Assembly: GCF_041381155.1 (NCBI RefSeq)
Contig: NC_091135.1
Location: 5,881,620-5,945,619 of the forward strand
Reading direction: 5' to 3'
Length of the DNA stretch: 64,000 nt
Source of the DNA: Argopecten irradians
Lineage: Eukaryota; Mollusca; Bivalvia; Pectinida; Pectinidae
Shown in pieces: positions 22,901 through 31,891 of the stretch. How positions within the stretch are numbered: position 1 is the stretch's first letter; each line of letters starts with the position of its first letter. The notes beneath the pieces were generated by a model. The model was not told the DNA's origin. It ran no database searches and saw only the letters and a program-made list of their open reading frames with translations. The position numbers and the translations under genes are program-made.

Positions 22901-23491
22901 AATTGATATGAATCTTTCAGAGCAACTCAAACAGATAAAGAAAGTATCACTGGCGACAATAATATGTCAGAATATGAAAAAATATGCGAAGAAGATTAAA
23001 TTGATACAAAAAGATGTCTTCCGAAAGGTGGATGCTGATAGGTAAGAGCATGCTAGTAGTCCAGCCATGTCCCGAAGGACACAATCGCTATTTCTCTACT
23101 TCCTTTGCTAGGCTTGTAGAGTTGTTGTATCTGCATGTCCTTCTTCTAGCTCTTTACAGACTTGTCACGTTTAAATTCTCAGTTTTTACTTCTGTCAACG
23201 GCTTAATACTAAATGCCAGATATCTTGGCAAAGTCCTAAAACCCCTCAGCCAATTTCAATAAGTAGTAAATATGTGTTTAAATACTTGATAAAAATGGGT
23301 ATTCATTTTTCTATGATTTTCAATTGAGAGAGTGTTGTCGTTATAAATTGTATTACCATCGGTTTTGTATATGGATAACTGTTTTAGATTATATTATAAA
23401 TATTGATGCTTCCCTTTGTTTTTGCAGTAACCCTCTGGTGAAGTGCAAAAATCTGAAACGAATGAATTTGAAAAAGTGGAAGGAATACTAA
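10993..23491 (+). CDS. Secreted animal haem peroxidase with N-terminal lustrin-like cysteine module (peroxidase 1)
   Basis: Coding exons: 10993-11071, 11492-11677, 12904-13033, 14357-14571, 15149-15331, 16684-16732, 17064-17170, 18367-18468, 19034-19135, 19744-20233, 20720-20944, 21892-22058, 22921-23041, 23428-23491. All junctions keep frame and give 739 aa. Residues 1-22 are a signal peptide; about 27-88 are a cysteine module; the rest is a peroxidase domain of the peroxidasin/peroxinectin/myeloperoxidase family, which uses H2O2 to oxidise halides or phenols outside the cell or in vesicles. Visible motifs: WGQFTDHDF with distal His255 and haem-ester Asp254; calcium loop [13 protein letters not shown] near 325; distal Arg388; EHNRIA at 405; FRMGHTQI with proximal His491; [20 protein letters not shown]. 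The usual haem-ester Glu three residues after the Arg is Ile391. Start chosen because the signal peptide begins there, 6 nt into the exon. The exon 7 donor (GTTTGT) was chosen by phase and by matching peroxidase 2. Peroxidase identity is certain; substrate is unknown. Confidence 0.93.
11111..11160 (+). mobile_element. End fragment of the TTAA-flanked MITE family in intron 2
   Basis: TTAA (11107-11110) followed by agatgtgcaccaccgccgat, matching the TIR of the 53300-53655 element with few differences. It begins 39 bp after the exon 2 donor of peroxidase 1. No opposite end was found. Confidence 0.55.
11492..11677 (+). other. Cassette exon encoding the lustrin-like cysteine-rich module of peroxidase 1
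   Basis: This 186-nt exon is symmetric (phase 1 at both ends) and encodes residues 27-88 with eight cysteines: C-x18-C-x6-C-x5-C-x7-C-x6-C-x3-CC. The order [14 protein letters not shown], then TCPDSYTC, then GGVCCP resembles the lustrin-type cysteine repeat known from nacre protein lustrin A and other extracellular invertebrate proteins, here with two extra cysteines. The donor (CCAT|GTAATT) is weak. If intron 3 were retained, the frame would stop after CCPCN at 11683-11685 and give a 90-aa secreted cysteine-rich peptide. Peroxidase 2 lacks this exon. The domain match is from pattern recognition only. Confidence 0.75.
11780..11990 (+). mobile_element. tRNA-derived SINE sequence (one or two merged copies)
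   Basis: An A-box-like tagctcagtcgg (11790-11801) and a near-perfect B box ggttcgagccc (11965-11975) show RNA polymerase III ancestry. The boxes are too far apart for a tRNA gene. An A-rich tract near 11926-11936 and the repeated word aaatccggggtcgc (near 11805 and 11951) suggest one SINE abutting a second copy. It lies in intron 3 of peroxidase 1. Confidence 0.6.
12003..12190. mobile_element. CRE-palindrome MITE, copy A
   Basis: A degenerate copy of the palindromic family seen at 12628, 18751, 22401, 36771, 42510 and 52264. The outer arm is ttacagagtta / taactctgtaa; the inner arm is gggtaggtattgattgt-like; the centre carries TGACGTCA at about 12123. A more decayed partial copy with another TGACGTCA follows at about 12200-12290. 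Located in intron 3 of peroxidase 1. Confidence 0.75.
12628..12807. mobile_element. CRE-palindrome MITE, copy B
   Basis: Well-preserved copy: tatttgcatattacagagtt at the left and gctaactctgttatatgcaa at the right, with gagcgtaacgtcat and inverted tgagttgcgctcacaaa around the centre. Same intron as copy A, about 450 bp away. Confidence 0.85.
15018..15120 (+). repeat. Tandem 40-bp repeat carrying TGACGTCA and CCAAT words
   Basis: Two good units (from 15018 and 15058) share tgacgtca, then ttttagccaatcatctttac; a third from about 15098 is decayed. The block ends about 30 bp before the exon 6 acceptor of peroxidase 1 (exon starts 15149). Confidence 0.7.
15860..16200 (+). mobile_element. Dispersed repeat with aacgtcctattaacag terminus
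   Basis: Matches, at varying divergence, sequences at 36965-37195, 56130-56300 (inverted), 59640-59745 (inverted) and 59970-60255. Shared words are aacgtcctattaacag at one end, then catgccgccgaagacac, tatactgacaacgg and accagtcgtccc. No coding capacity. I associate this type with bivalve genomes from memory; the class is not determined. Confidence 0.65.
16335..16515. mobile_element. MITE-like element with ctgtaaac ends and cgcgaa words
   Basis: The left end actgtaaac and right end gtttacag are inverted, and the inside has repeated cgcgaa / ttcgcg words. Decayed relatives rich in the same words occur at about 15535-15630, 20344-20560, 36270-36460, 41520-41720 and 53940-54165. Confidence 0.5.
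16823..17002 (+). repeat. Tandem duplication, about 90-bp unit, two copies
   Basis: Two units (from about 16825 and 16914) share cctaatgccattttaaataa and aaatccatgttagc, with few differences, so the duplication is fairly recent. It ends about 60 bp before the exon 8 acceptor of peroxidase 1. Confidence 0.85.
17261..17545 (+). repeat. 35-bp minisatellite, first block
   Basis: About eight copies of a unit built on cagcacattatatttgtata followed by acccagtattacacc, with small length changes. The same unit resumes at 18124 after a 578-bp interruption. In intron 8 of peroxidase 1. Confidence 0.9.
17546..18123. mobile_element. Insertion with a long hairpin splitting the minisatellite
   Basis: Sequence between the two minisatellite blocks that lacks the repeat unit. 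It starts with a hairpin with arms of about 37 bp (17563-17599 and 17626-17662; words gttgtttactggtgtgtaaa and tttacacaccagtaaacaac) and a short loop containing acgcgcgt. The remainder is unique-looking with no coding frame. Insertion of a foldback element is the simplest reading. Confidence 0.5.
18124..18316 (+). repeat. 35-bp minisatellite, second block
   Basis: Five to six copies of the unit in the 17261-17545 block. It ends about 50 bp before the exon 9 acceptor of peroxidase 1 (exon starts 18367), so it sits close to the branch-point region. Confidence 0.9.
18751..18945. mobile_element. CRE-palindrome MITE, copy C
   Basis: Ends gtatttgcatataacagagt and taactctgtagtatgcaaat, with the internal gagcgtaacgtcat / gttttgctcac pair. 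Both ends contain the octamer ATTTGCAT/ATGCAAAT. Located in intron 9 of peroxidase 1 (between the exons ending 18468 and starting 19034). Confidence 0.85.
19388..19702 (+). repeat. Tandem duplication, about 153-bp unit, two copies
   Basis: Both copies contain gcaaaactata, gaatagccaggttgggcttc, aaccaaatcgtaatcgccca and gaaatagaagcca. The second ends about 40 bp before the exon 11 acceptor of peroxidase 1 (exon starts 19744), the exon encoding the proximal histidine. Confidence 0.85.
21112..21290 (+). mobile_element. Dispersed repeat with tRNA-like end, plus orientation
   Basis: Shares, in the opposite orientation, ttaacagc, tcatttaaggacgt, cagtacctggcaactgccc and gggattcgacctcgtg with the sequence at 35625-35775. 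The gattcgacctc stretch resembles a polymerase III B box, so a tRNA-derived SINE is plausible. Confidence 0.6.
22401..22585. mobile_element. CRE-palindrome MITE, copy D
   Basis: Ends gcatttgcatattacagagt and ctaactgtaaaatgcaaaga, with two exact TGACGTCA palindromes inside. It lies in the intron between the exons ending 22058 and starting 22921 of peroxidase 1. A different repeat related to the 2025-2110 sequence follows at about 22650-22790. Confidence 0.85.
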
Positions 23492-23738
23492 TCATATTTG
23501 TCGAAACACGGAACATCGGTCTTGACATCATATTAGTTCTTTACCAGACGAGATGGAAACGCGTTTACTGAAAATTTTATTAAATACAAAATTCAGTTTT
23601 TCTTTTTGTTATTTCAAACAGCCATTCCAGAACATCTATTTTAAATAATAATAACATTTATTCATTTTAAATTTCCTTTTTTCCAATGTTATTTATTATG
23701 GAATACTTAACTTGCCATCTAAGTATAATCATCACTTT

Positions 23739-23744
23739 AATAAA
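23739..23744 (+). other. Poly(A) signal of peroxidase 1
   Basis: AATAAA about 250 bp after the stop codon of peroxidase 1, a typical distance. The sequence between is AT-rich and non-coding, as expected for a 3' UTR. Confidence 0.6.
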
Positions 23745-26700
23745 AGATTGAATTCACCCGAGAGTAACCGTGTCCCTGAAAGTGTTTAACACAACTGACT
23801 GTCCTAATATTGAGAATAAGTTAATGAAATCTCCAGGAACATAGAATAATTTAATTGATAACGATGGTTGACTTTTATTAATATAATAATTTCATTTGAA
23901 GTTGAAATATCCGTTAATGATATCATGCATTAGCTTGTAAGACAGTTGTAACAGGAACACGAATAATACCATTCTTATAAACTGAGAGACAAACAAAAAA
24001 CAAAACAGGGATTTAATTTTAAACTATTAATTCTTTACATATAGAATTATGTTCCTTGAAACAGCAGATATTAAATTACGAATTCAATGACTACATATTT
24101 AATATTTATAATTACATATCATACCTATATACCATACAATTAATACAAATTTCTTCCTTCATTTGAACTATACATTACTGAAGTACTGCACATTTTAAAA
24201 TAAATGTATAGTCAATACCAATTACAATCAACCAGTTTAATTGTTTATCTAGGAAAACTGACAACCAGGAATGCATGCATACATGTACTACGTGTAATAC
24301 GTCCTTTTTCTGTTAATCAAAAGTTAGAATCTAGAAAAATTGAATTGGTCAAAACTAATCTCTGCTGAAAATTGGAGAGTGTTGTAAAAGTTGTCTCAGG
24401 GTAAATTTTGATACTTACTTATATACATATATGCATGGTTTGGTTAAATAATTCATGATACTTATTGTGGAGCATAAAATGTTCACAAATTTAGGCATAA
24501 ATGCATAGAATAATTGTACTAATGTAATATAAAGTACATCGAAGGTATTGAAACGAAATTCGTCCTCGTCTCTACTTGAGGGTTCCTTACTCAAGTCTTT
24601 TATACTGGGTTGTGATCACAGATCATCTGATTAGCCATTTATTGGAAAGAACAACTCAACGCCTCAATACAAGTTCATACATATAATTCTGGTTCTCCAG
24701 ATACAGAGTCACACTCTCTGTCGCTCTAATTACTGTATGACTAGAGATTGTGCCATAATATAGAAGTTATAAATGGTAGCGAGTACAAATGTACGATTAT
24801 CTAAATTGATAGTTGAACTCCCTGTTATAATATATGACTTGTCTTTTTATAATGAAACAATAAAGTGATACATGTAACTAAGATGCAATAGCAACAATCG
24901 CGACAACAGAATAAAGATACAAATGTAATAGTAGCTCAGTAGATTTAGTTAGAAGTTTATAGAAATTGATCAATATGCATCAATTTCACTATTACAAGAT
25001 TTACACAAAAATATATTGTAATAGGTATATAAGATAACCCTAGTCTCTTGTATTTAACAACTGTAATTCTCTACAATTATTTATGGTAATTGATCAATGT
25101 ATCAATTTTCCTATTACAAGATTCACAATATGGCGGATATTTTAGCCAATGACACGCTTCTTGCCAACCAATTATCTCACGTACAATCTGATATCACATA
25201 CATTTACCATCTGATAGCATGGTCATTTTGATAAAAACATTGCCATTTTACATGTACTGCTAATCATTTACAATTCAACCGTTATTACACGTATACGTTT
25301 ATTCCATGTAAACACACCAGGCAAGGGGTACAGTTCAGTAACATAAACACACAACAGCTGCTCGTCAGTCGGCTGATCTCAAATGAACGTTCATTACAGT
25401 ATGATAAATATAAATTGTCCCCACGCTGCCTGTCACTGTCATCAAACCTTACCCATTCAGATAATTTTGCATCAATTTTATTTTTCAACAGAAAGATTTA
25501 TCCTATGTTTTGTTGCTAGTCATGGAGAGTCATGGAAGTGAAATAAGAACACAAAAAACTCCCAACTTGCCACCGTCTTTCGAATTGGTGAGTTGGTAAA
25601 TCCCAAACAAAGAATATTTAAAGGATGGCCGTATCGTAACATTACACTTTCTCAACAATTTTAGATAGATAACTTAAATGTTAATTTTCATCACGCGGAT
25701 CGTCATATGATTCCATCAGCATTCTAATTACCGCGTAGGAATTCGAATTCACTCGCACTATACAAAACAGCTTAATAGTGAAAGGAATCTTCGTTATTAA
25801 TATTATTGACTCACTCCTCCCGCCATTGTGTACAACAACTGGCGTCCATTCTTTAGTTCTCACGTATAATTAGTTTACGGTTATCCCTTACCTCATTGTC
25901 GCATAGATGTGTCACATTGCCTTCGATCTCATTGTCGCATTGACATTCCACTGTCCTCCTAATCTCACCATTGTATAATAACCTATTATTACTTTCATTC
26001 AGTCGTAATATGGTTGTATTATGTTCGATGGTATATTTAGACTGCAGACATAAACATCTGCTAACGAGTATGGCTTAACTATATATATGTAGTAAGTATA
26101 TAATCAAGCAAAATATTAGGTGAAACATATATATTCAAACGGTAACAGCTGATCACCAAAACAAGCGCGTCATCTTCTAACATACTTCTTTTCATTTCAT
26201 ATGCTGACTCAGGCCTCTGCAAACAAAATCTGAGATAAGATGAAAAAATGTCAAACTGATTTAAGAATGAAGCTTTTATTTGGTGTGCATTTTTATAATT
26301 GTTTTCACGAAGAACTTTTATCTGTCCTTTAATTGACGCGATAGAAATAATAAAAAAAAAATAGAAAATATCAAAAATATCAGTATTATCTGATGAAATG
26401 ATCTAATCAAATGAATTTAGGTTACTTAAAGGACTCTGTTGGTATTAAAATAAAGTTATATTGATATATCACGATATATCGTCTCACCTCTAATGGACCC
26501 TATCACACATGACAAACGGTTCCTCCTATCTAAATAAACCCAGAGTCAGATATAAAAGTTTGAAGGCAAAAAACGAAGATTGTTTCCCGACATTGTAGGT
26601 CTACTCTGGTGCAGTGTTATAGGTACTCGAAAAGCGAATCATGTATGTATCTAGAAATGCTTCACTGCAGTACAATGACAACCGTGAGAGAACGAAACAA

Positions 26701-28377
26701 CAACAAAATAGAACAGGTTATCAAGATAAATGCATCAATGAAACACCAGCCATATTATTCGTAAGAAGATAATATGACTGAAGGCAAAGCCTTAAAGGGC
26801 GCACCCAGATGATTCAATACCATTAATTATGCACTGTTAAAAAGTTCAATAAATGGAAATAACGAAGCCGAATTTTCTATTTATTTAGTTATTCATTTAT
26901 TCACACTCTATCCTTGTCCCAAGACCCTCTTTGAGAAGAAAATCCACATAAGAGAAGGAAGAAATTTTTATTTCCGTAATAGATATTTCGTTTTTGGTCA
27001 GCTGATTATATTGAAAGATGGTCTGTCACTTGAACGCTTGCAAATAAAGAGCAATAGCAGTGAGCTTCTGTCGGATGAAGATTACGTTCGTCGGATCATA
27101 AAAGCGTTTGAACAGCTTGATTATATAATGAGCTGACTTCAAAGCATTGCATTCACGCTGATGTGATTTTTCACAGTGGGTAAAAATGGCGGCCGCAAAC
27201 TGAAGCTGTCAGTTTGTAGGATTGACTTTTGAAGATTGAGTCTCTTCTTATATTTTCATGTATGTGTTGCCTTAGAAGTGCTTCGCACTTCGTGCCCTTC
27301 GTGCGCCTTATTATCTGTCCAATCCGATTATGACTCCTTTGATGACTTGGATTAGTAGAGATATATACAATCAAACTGTATATAATATGAATATAAGGCA
27401 AAGCCTCAGAAGAGCGCAGTTCCATGTCATGTAAATACAGGATTATATAACATCATACATTTATATTGTCTACATTTTTCTACGAGATTAACAATAAAAT
27501 ATATTTCATTGACATGCACAGGATATCAATAGTTAGAAAGAATTCGATATAATGCAAATGGAATAGTTCAATTTACTTTTCATCAGATGCAGAGAAAACT
27601 TGGCAATATGCCACACATGTTATAACAAATACGCGGGAATCAATGCCGTCATCTTTGGCGTCAGGTTTTGTGACGTCACTGCTGACGGTGCTGTGCGCTT
27701 GAGAACATACAGAGTATATAATATATTTGACCAATACATTTGTTGCATTGTTCTTGTATATGTGTAAGTTAAAGTAATTTTTAAGCGTATCCCGATGACA
27801 CGTTTCGTCTAGTACAGAAAATTTCAAATCTCGTCGTGCTGATAACGAGAATTAAAACATGGCTGCCTGCATGGAGGCGCGAGACTTTTCCCGCAGGACA
27901 CAATTTCAAAGTCCAAGGGATACTGGAATATATTGGAATCTATATGCTCACACACGTGTTATGGTTAGTAGAGCTTCGCTCTACGCGGCCAAAGAGCTGC
28001 GCTCTTATTATTTGGTTGAGGTCAATGTCCGGTTTTATCTACCCAAAAATATATATTCATTGATTATTTGAGTTTTAATAAACTGTGCTGTGTAAATGTG
28101 CACAATGTGCAAAAAGTGTAGAAACCTTCATATTTTAATATTTTTTTCTTTATTTTCCTACAAAATCTTGCTTTCTGATTACCGATTCATTTTTTCATGC
28201 CACGATGAAAGAACAAAATCCGAGAATGACGCGGAAACTAGACATTTTCGTGACGTGACAATAGAAACATTGACGTTGCGTTATTATTTGGAAAATTGAA
28301 CCTTTGGAAAACCAATGGAATCATATGTGTAAACGTATCTTATTTCATCAAATAGTCTGGGAAATTAATCATCAGCA

Positions 28378-28620
28378 TTTATGTCACAATTTTCTTTTTA
28401 ATTTCATTGGGGTATGAACGAAATTTTGGTTTCAAACTGTGTGAACCCGCGGACGCATTCCCCTACTCGAAAGTTTACAATTAAACATTGATGTCACAAT
28501 TTTTTAATTTTATCGGGGTATGAAGAAATTTTGTTTTAAAAACTGTGTGAATCCGACCGCGATGAAATTAAAAATTGTGACATCATAAACTTTTGAGTAG
28601 GGAAATGCTTAACCATGAAC
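28378..28620. repeat. Local direct and inverted copies of a dispersed repeat
   Basis: A block with atttcattggggtatgaa (about 28403) recurs directly as attttatcggggtatgaa (about 28507) and its beginning recurs inverted near 28565-28610 (tgaaattaaaaattgtgaca). A related word, aatttcatcggggtatgaa, is at about 33278. Confidence 0.65.
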
Positions 28621-28894
28621 TGTATATTTCAAAGTTACCACCGTTTTGATATCAGACCGTGCTAGATAAACATACAAAACTTTCGAGATTTACTATTTAC
28701 TTACTTTGGCAAACAACACAAATCTTAACATCAGAACGAACTACAGGTGATATTTCAACCAGGAGTGCTAAGACCAGAACAACTTTCAGTATGTTGTAGA
28801 TTATTTGGGCGTCATTTGCTTATCACTAAAATTCGTAGTTTTAACTCTTTTATCTTTATCATTATGTCATGTTTGTTCAACTATATTGATTCAA

Positions 28895-29105
28895 AACCTG
28901 GAAAACAACTAAGACGATCCAACAGGAGATCCAGGCATTCTATAACAACTGTATCCGACGCATCTACAATATCTGATTGCCTGGGATGATTAGAATATCT
29001 GTGCGGGACAGACGCAAATGGTCAAGCAGATTCTGGGAAGAGAATAATACTGTATTGGCGATAAGAAAGTTGGCAATTATCACTACATGCTAAGCCATGA
29101 TCTGG
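28895..29105 (+). mobile_element. Decayed LINE reverse-transcriptase C-terminal fragment
   Basis: One frame reads IQAFYNNCIRRIYNI, resembling the IQxFxNxCLRxIxxI stretch near the end of many LINE open frames. A following frame with WSSRFWEENN and AIRK resembles the next conserved block. Stops interrupt it, so it is a dead 3' fragment of a few hundred bases. The clade is not determined. Confidence 0.4.
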
Positions 29106-29447
29106 AACCGTCAATAAAATAGAAATAGTGTATATATCAGGCTGGTTTCCTTGTTATGCCTGTTGATATTGTCCACCTTTCATTTTTGTTTCTATTTTGT
29201 GTTCCCATGGAGCTCCAAATCCCTTCAACTAAGCTACATGAATCTTTCGTGATATATTAGAATTATGCCCTAGTTGTGCGTTGTACTATTATATAGAAAC
29301 ACATTCAAACACATTTATGGCATATCGTTGCACTTGTGGACCTAACGGAAATCCGGCTTGAGTATAACGTACACGTTATAATTGCTTACTCGTATAGCTG
29401 TACGGTTAAGAATTTCAACGGTTTCAATCAAAATCGGGTTTTTTTCG

Positions 29448-29448
29448 T

Positions 29449-29480
<32 letters not shown>
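29448..29480 (+). repeat. TTTA microsatellite
   Basis: Eight consecutive TTTA units. Confidence 0.95.
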
Positions 29481-29899
29481 GTACAATTATATTTATTTTT
29501 TCGTATGAAATGTCGAACTCTAGATTCATGTACTAAATGACTTTATATGAATGTTTGCTTCACCGATTTGACCTTGTAAATGTAGCCTTGTAGCCTTGAT
29601 GATTGTCCATCTGTGTTGAGACGTCATGGAAAAATTTCTACAACAACTGAGATGAGATGTAAACTGATCGTTGGATTATTATATAATTCAAGCATTAATA
29701 TGTAACCTACTTATTTCTGACATTGAATTTATCCCTGTTTCTATGGATCAAAGGATTACATTTTTGTAACATTGCTGAACACATATGTACGATTCATATT
29801 GAAATGTCCACGTATATGGTCTGAGTGTGGACAATGAGTGCATACCGCAACACGTTGTAAGTATTTATTATCACTGTTTAAAATGTCGTGTAGTGCGAT

Positions 29900-29962
29900 A
29901 TTTTTCATATCTATCCATCCTGTCGGCATCCATCAGTCGGTGTCTTAGACTTCAGCGAACAG
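29900..29962 (+). promoter_or_regulatory. Candidate non-coding first exon of peroxidase 2
   Basis: The ATG exon of peroxidase 2 begins at an acceptor (cgttttag, ending 31876), so an upstream 5' UTR exon is expected. A consensus donor (gaacag|gtatag) ends at 29962, after an initiator-like tccatcagtc near 29928. No clear TATA box is seen. Other donors between 29.9 and 31.8 kb cannot be excluded; the left edge is arbitrary. Confidence 0.3.
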
Positions 29963-30436
29963 GTATAGTTTTAAAGCATTGTTTTTAAGTTTAATTTTGT
30001 CCTTGAAATTTTTCATAAAAGAACAGATGTGATTTTTCGAAATTTATCAATTTTGTTAAAATGTGATGTTGTCTTTCACACCTTTTTTATTTTTAGATTA
30101 AATATGATATATTTTTCTTCTCATGTATTAATTTAAACGCTCATCAATTTATTTAAGCATCGATGTCACTCCTAGCTTCATTAACTTTGTATGTAGACTA
30201 ACATCGGAAAGATCTTGGAACAGGTCGACAATCAGTTTGATTCGGCGGTAATTTACGGAGTTATTGCCCTTTGCAATGACACTTATTGGACTTTGACTGT
30301 TTATATCAATCTTTTATTGATATTTCAATTTTATTTCACTCTTAAAAGCAACTCCTGAAAAGATCTGTAAGTGACATAACAACAGACACAACTAGGAACA
30401 CTACATTTGTAAATACAGGTGATAGAATATAAGACT

Positions 30437-30896
30437 CTATGAAGGATAGGGATATTCTACCCAAGGGTCACAAAATGTAGTTAACCCGAGGCTTGCCGAG
30501 GGTTTTGCAACATTTTGTGATCCCGAGGGTAGAATGTCCCTATCCTTCATATCCACTTATGAAAGAGTATTTTTCTTTCATACCTCGACGTTTTATTGCA
30601 ATTTTACAACTATAATATCCCGCCATTTTGAAATAAATTCGAAGAAATCCACGGCTGAAAGTCAATTAAAAAATTACGTGATATTTTCAAGAAAAATTCC
30701 GTTGTTTGCATTTGTTATAGTAAAACCAGTCAAGTTTGTTATAAACCATGTTAAAATTTTACCGAGAAAATAGAAATTTTGTTGACGCCGTGACGTCACG
30801 AGGCTTTATTGCATGGGTAGCCATGTAATACAGCCTCAGGCGGCATGAGTGTATTGCTCTAGACCAGCCAGTATTACACTCGTATGTATGAAAGAA
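30437..30896 (+). mobile_element. Non-autonomous element, copy 1 (pair with 34116-34592)
   Basis: Long, highly similar match to 34116-34592: gaaggatagggatattctac, a 100-bp imperfect hairpin closing at tatccttcatatccac, then taatatcccgccattttgaa, gacgccgtgacgtcacga and gcctcaggcggcatgagtgt, ending gtatgaaagaaa. The left end seems slightly truncated. The 79-aa frame inside is repeat-derived. In the putative first intron of peroxidase 2. Confidence 0.8.
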
Positions 30897-31891
30897 AATA
30901 TCATGTTAACTTAAAAATTCATTAAATAATAGTTTTCATCTTTAAAAGGACTATCTTTGTGGATCACCAACTTGTAGCTATGGTAATGCTCACGAAATAC
31001 TGCAGCATTATTTGTTCTTGACTGTGTGAATTATGATAATCCACGCAGAACTCTAAAAGATAAATTATTTGATGATAACCACAACCACTACAATATAGAT
31101 AAGATTCAATCAGGTTGTTTTGACTGTGATGATCAGGCCAATAAATATATATTTGAGAGTACTATTGAGTTTGTAAGAGCCAAAAATAAATTTCCGAACA
31201 AATGATGCAGTATATAAAATCTGTATTGTTGAATACAATATAACAAATATAATAATACATTGACTGTATTTCAAAAAAGTAAATAGTCATATCAGTGTAA
31301 CTGATCACTGGTTGCCGTTCCTCCATACAGATCTAAAGGGTGTTTCGTTTGGTATCTTGTATACTTTATTCTTGTATGCATTATGAATTAATTATAATAA
31401 TTACTATGCAGTGTTGTTTAGAAGATAGCTAAGATATTTATTAGTTATAAACTTGAGTATGAATCTGTGGTGATGGATAGATTTAATCACCATCTTATAC
31501 GTATGTCCTTCTTTATTTTCTAACACTATAATTAACAATATAATTACATTACAGCTAAATGTAGCTAAACCAATATGTAAAACCTTGTAGGTGTAAACAT
31601 AAATCTTTCTGAGAGAATTCATCGATACAGCAAAACTGACTTACTCCGGTTGAATGGTGAATACATTTAATGTTTATTTTGAAATTTCGCCTGAGGCTAG
31701 TTACAACTTTAGGCCTATGTATAACGTGACGCTACCCTACGCCTGTTGCCTGTTGTTCGACCCCTTTTCAAATACCTTTAAAATAAAATTTGTTGAAATT
31801 GAAAAAAATGTATCACTAAATGTCCATTCTCATGTTGATGTGAGTATGGGTGTTGATATGGTTTTTCCCGTTTTAGAGATAATCGCCGACA

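Larger units (their letters stand above)
23745..29899. other. Spacer between the two peroxidase genes
   Basis: No exon-like sequence with splice sites and domain content was found on either strand. Contents: an AT-rich stretch to about 26.6 kb, hairpin-forming words near 27275-27305 and 27970-28010, a locally duplicated and inverted repeat at 28378-28620, a LINE scrap at 28895-29105 and a TTTA microsatellite at 29448-29480. Confidence 0.45.
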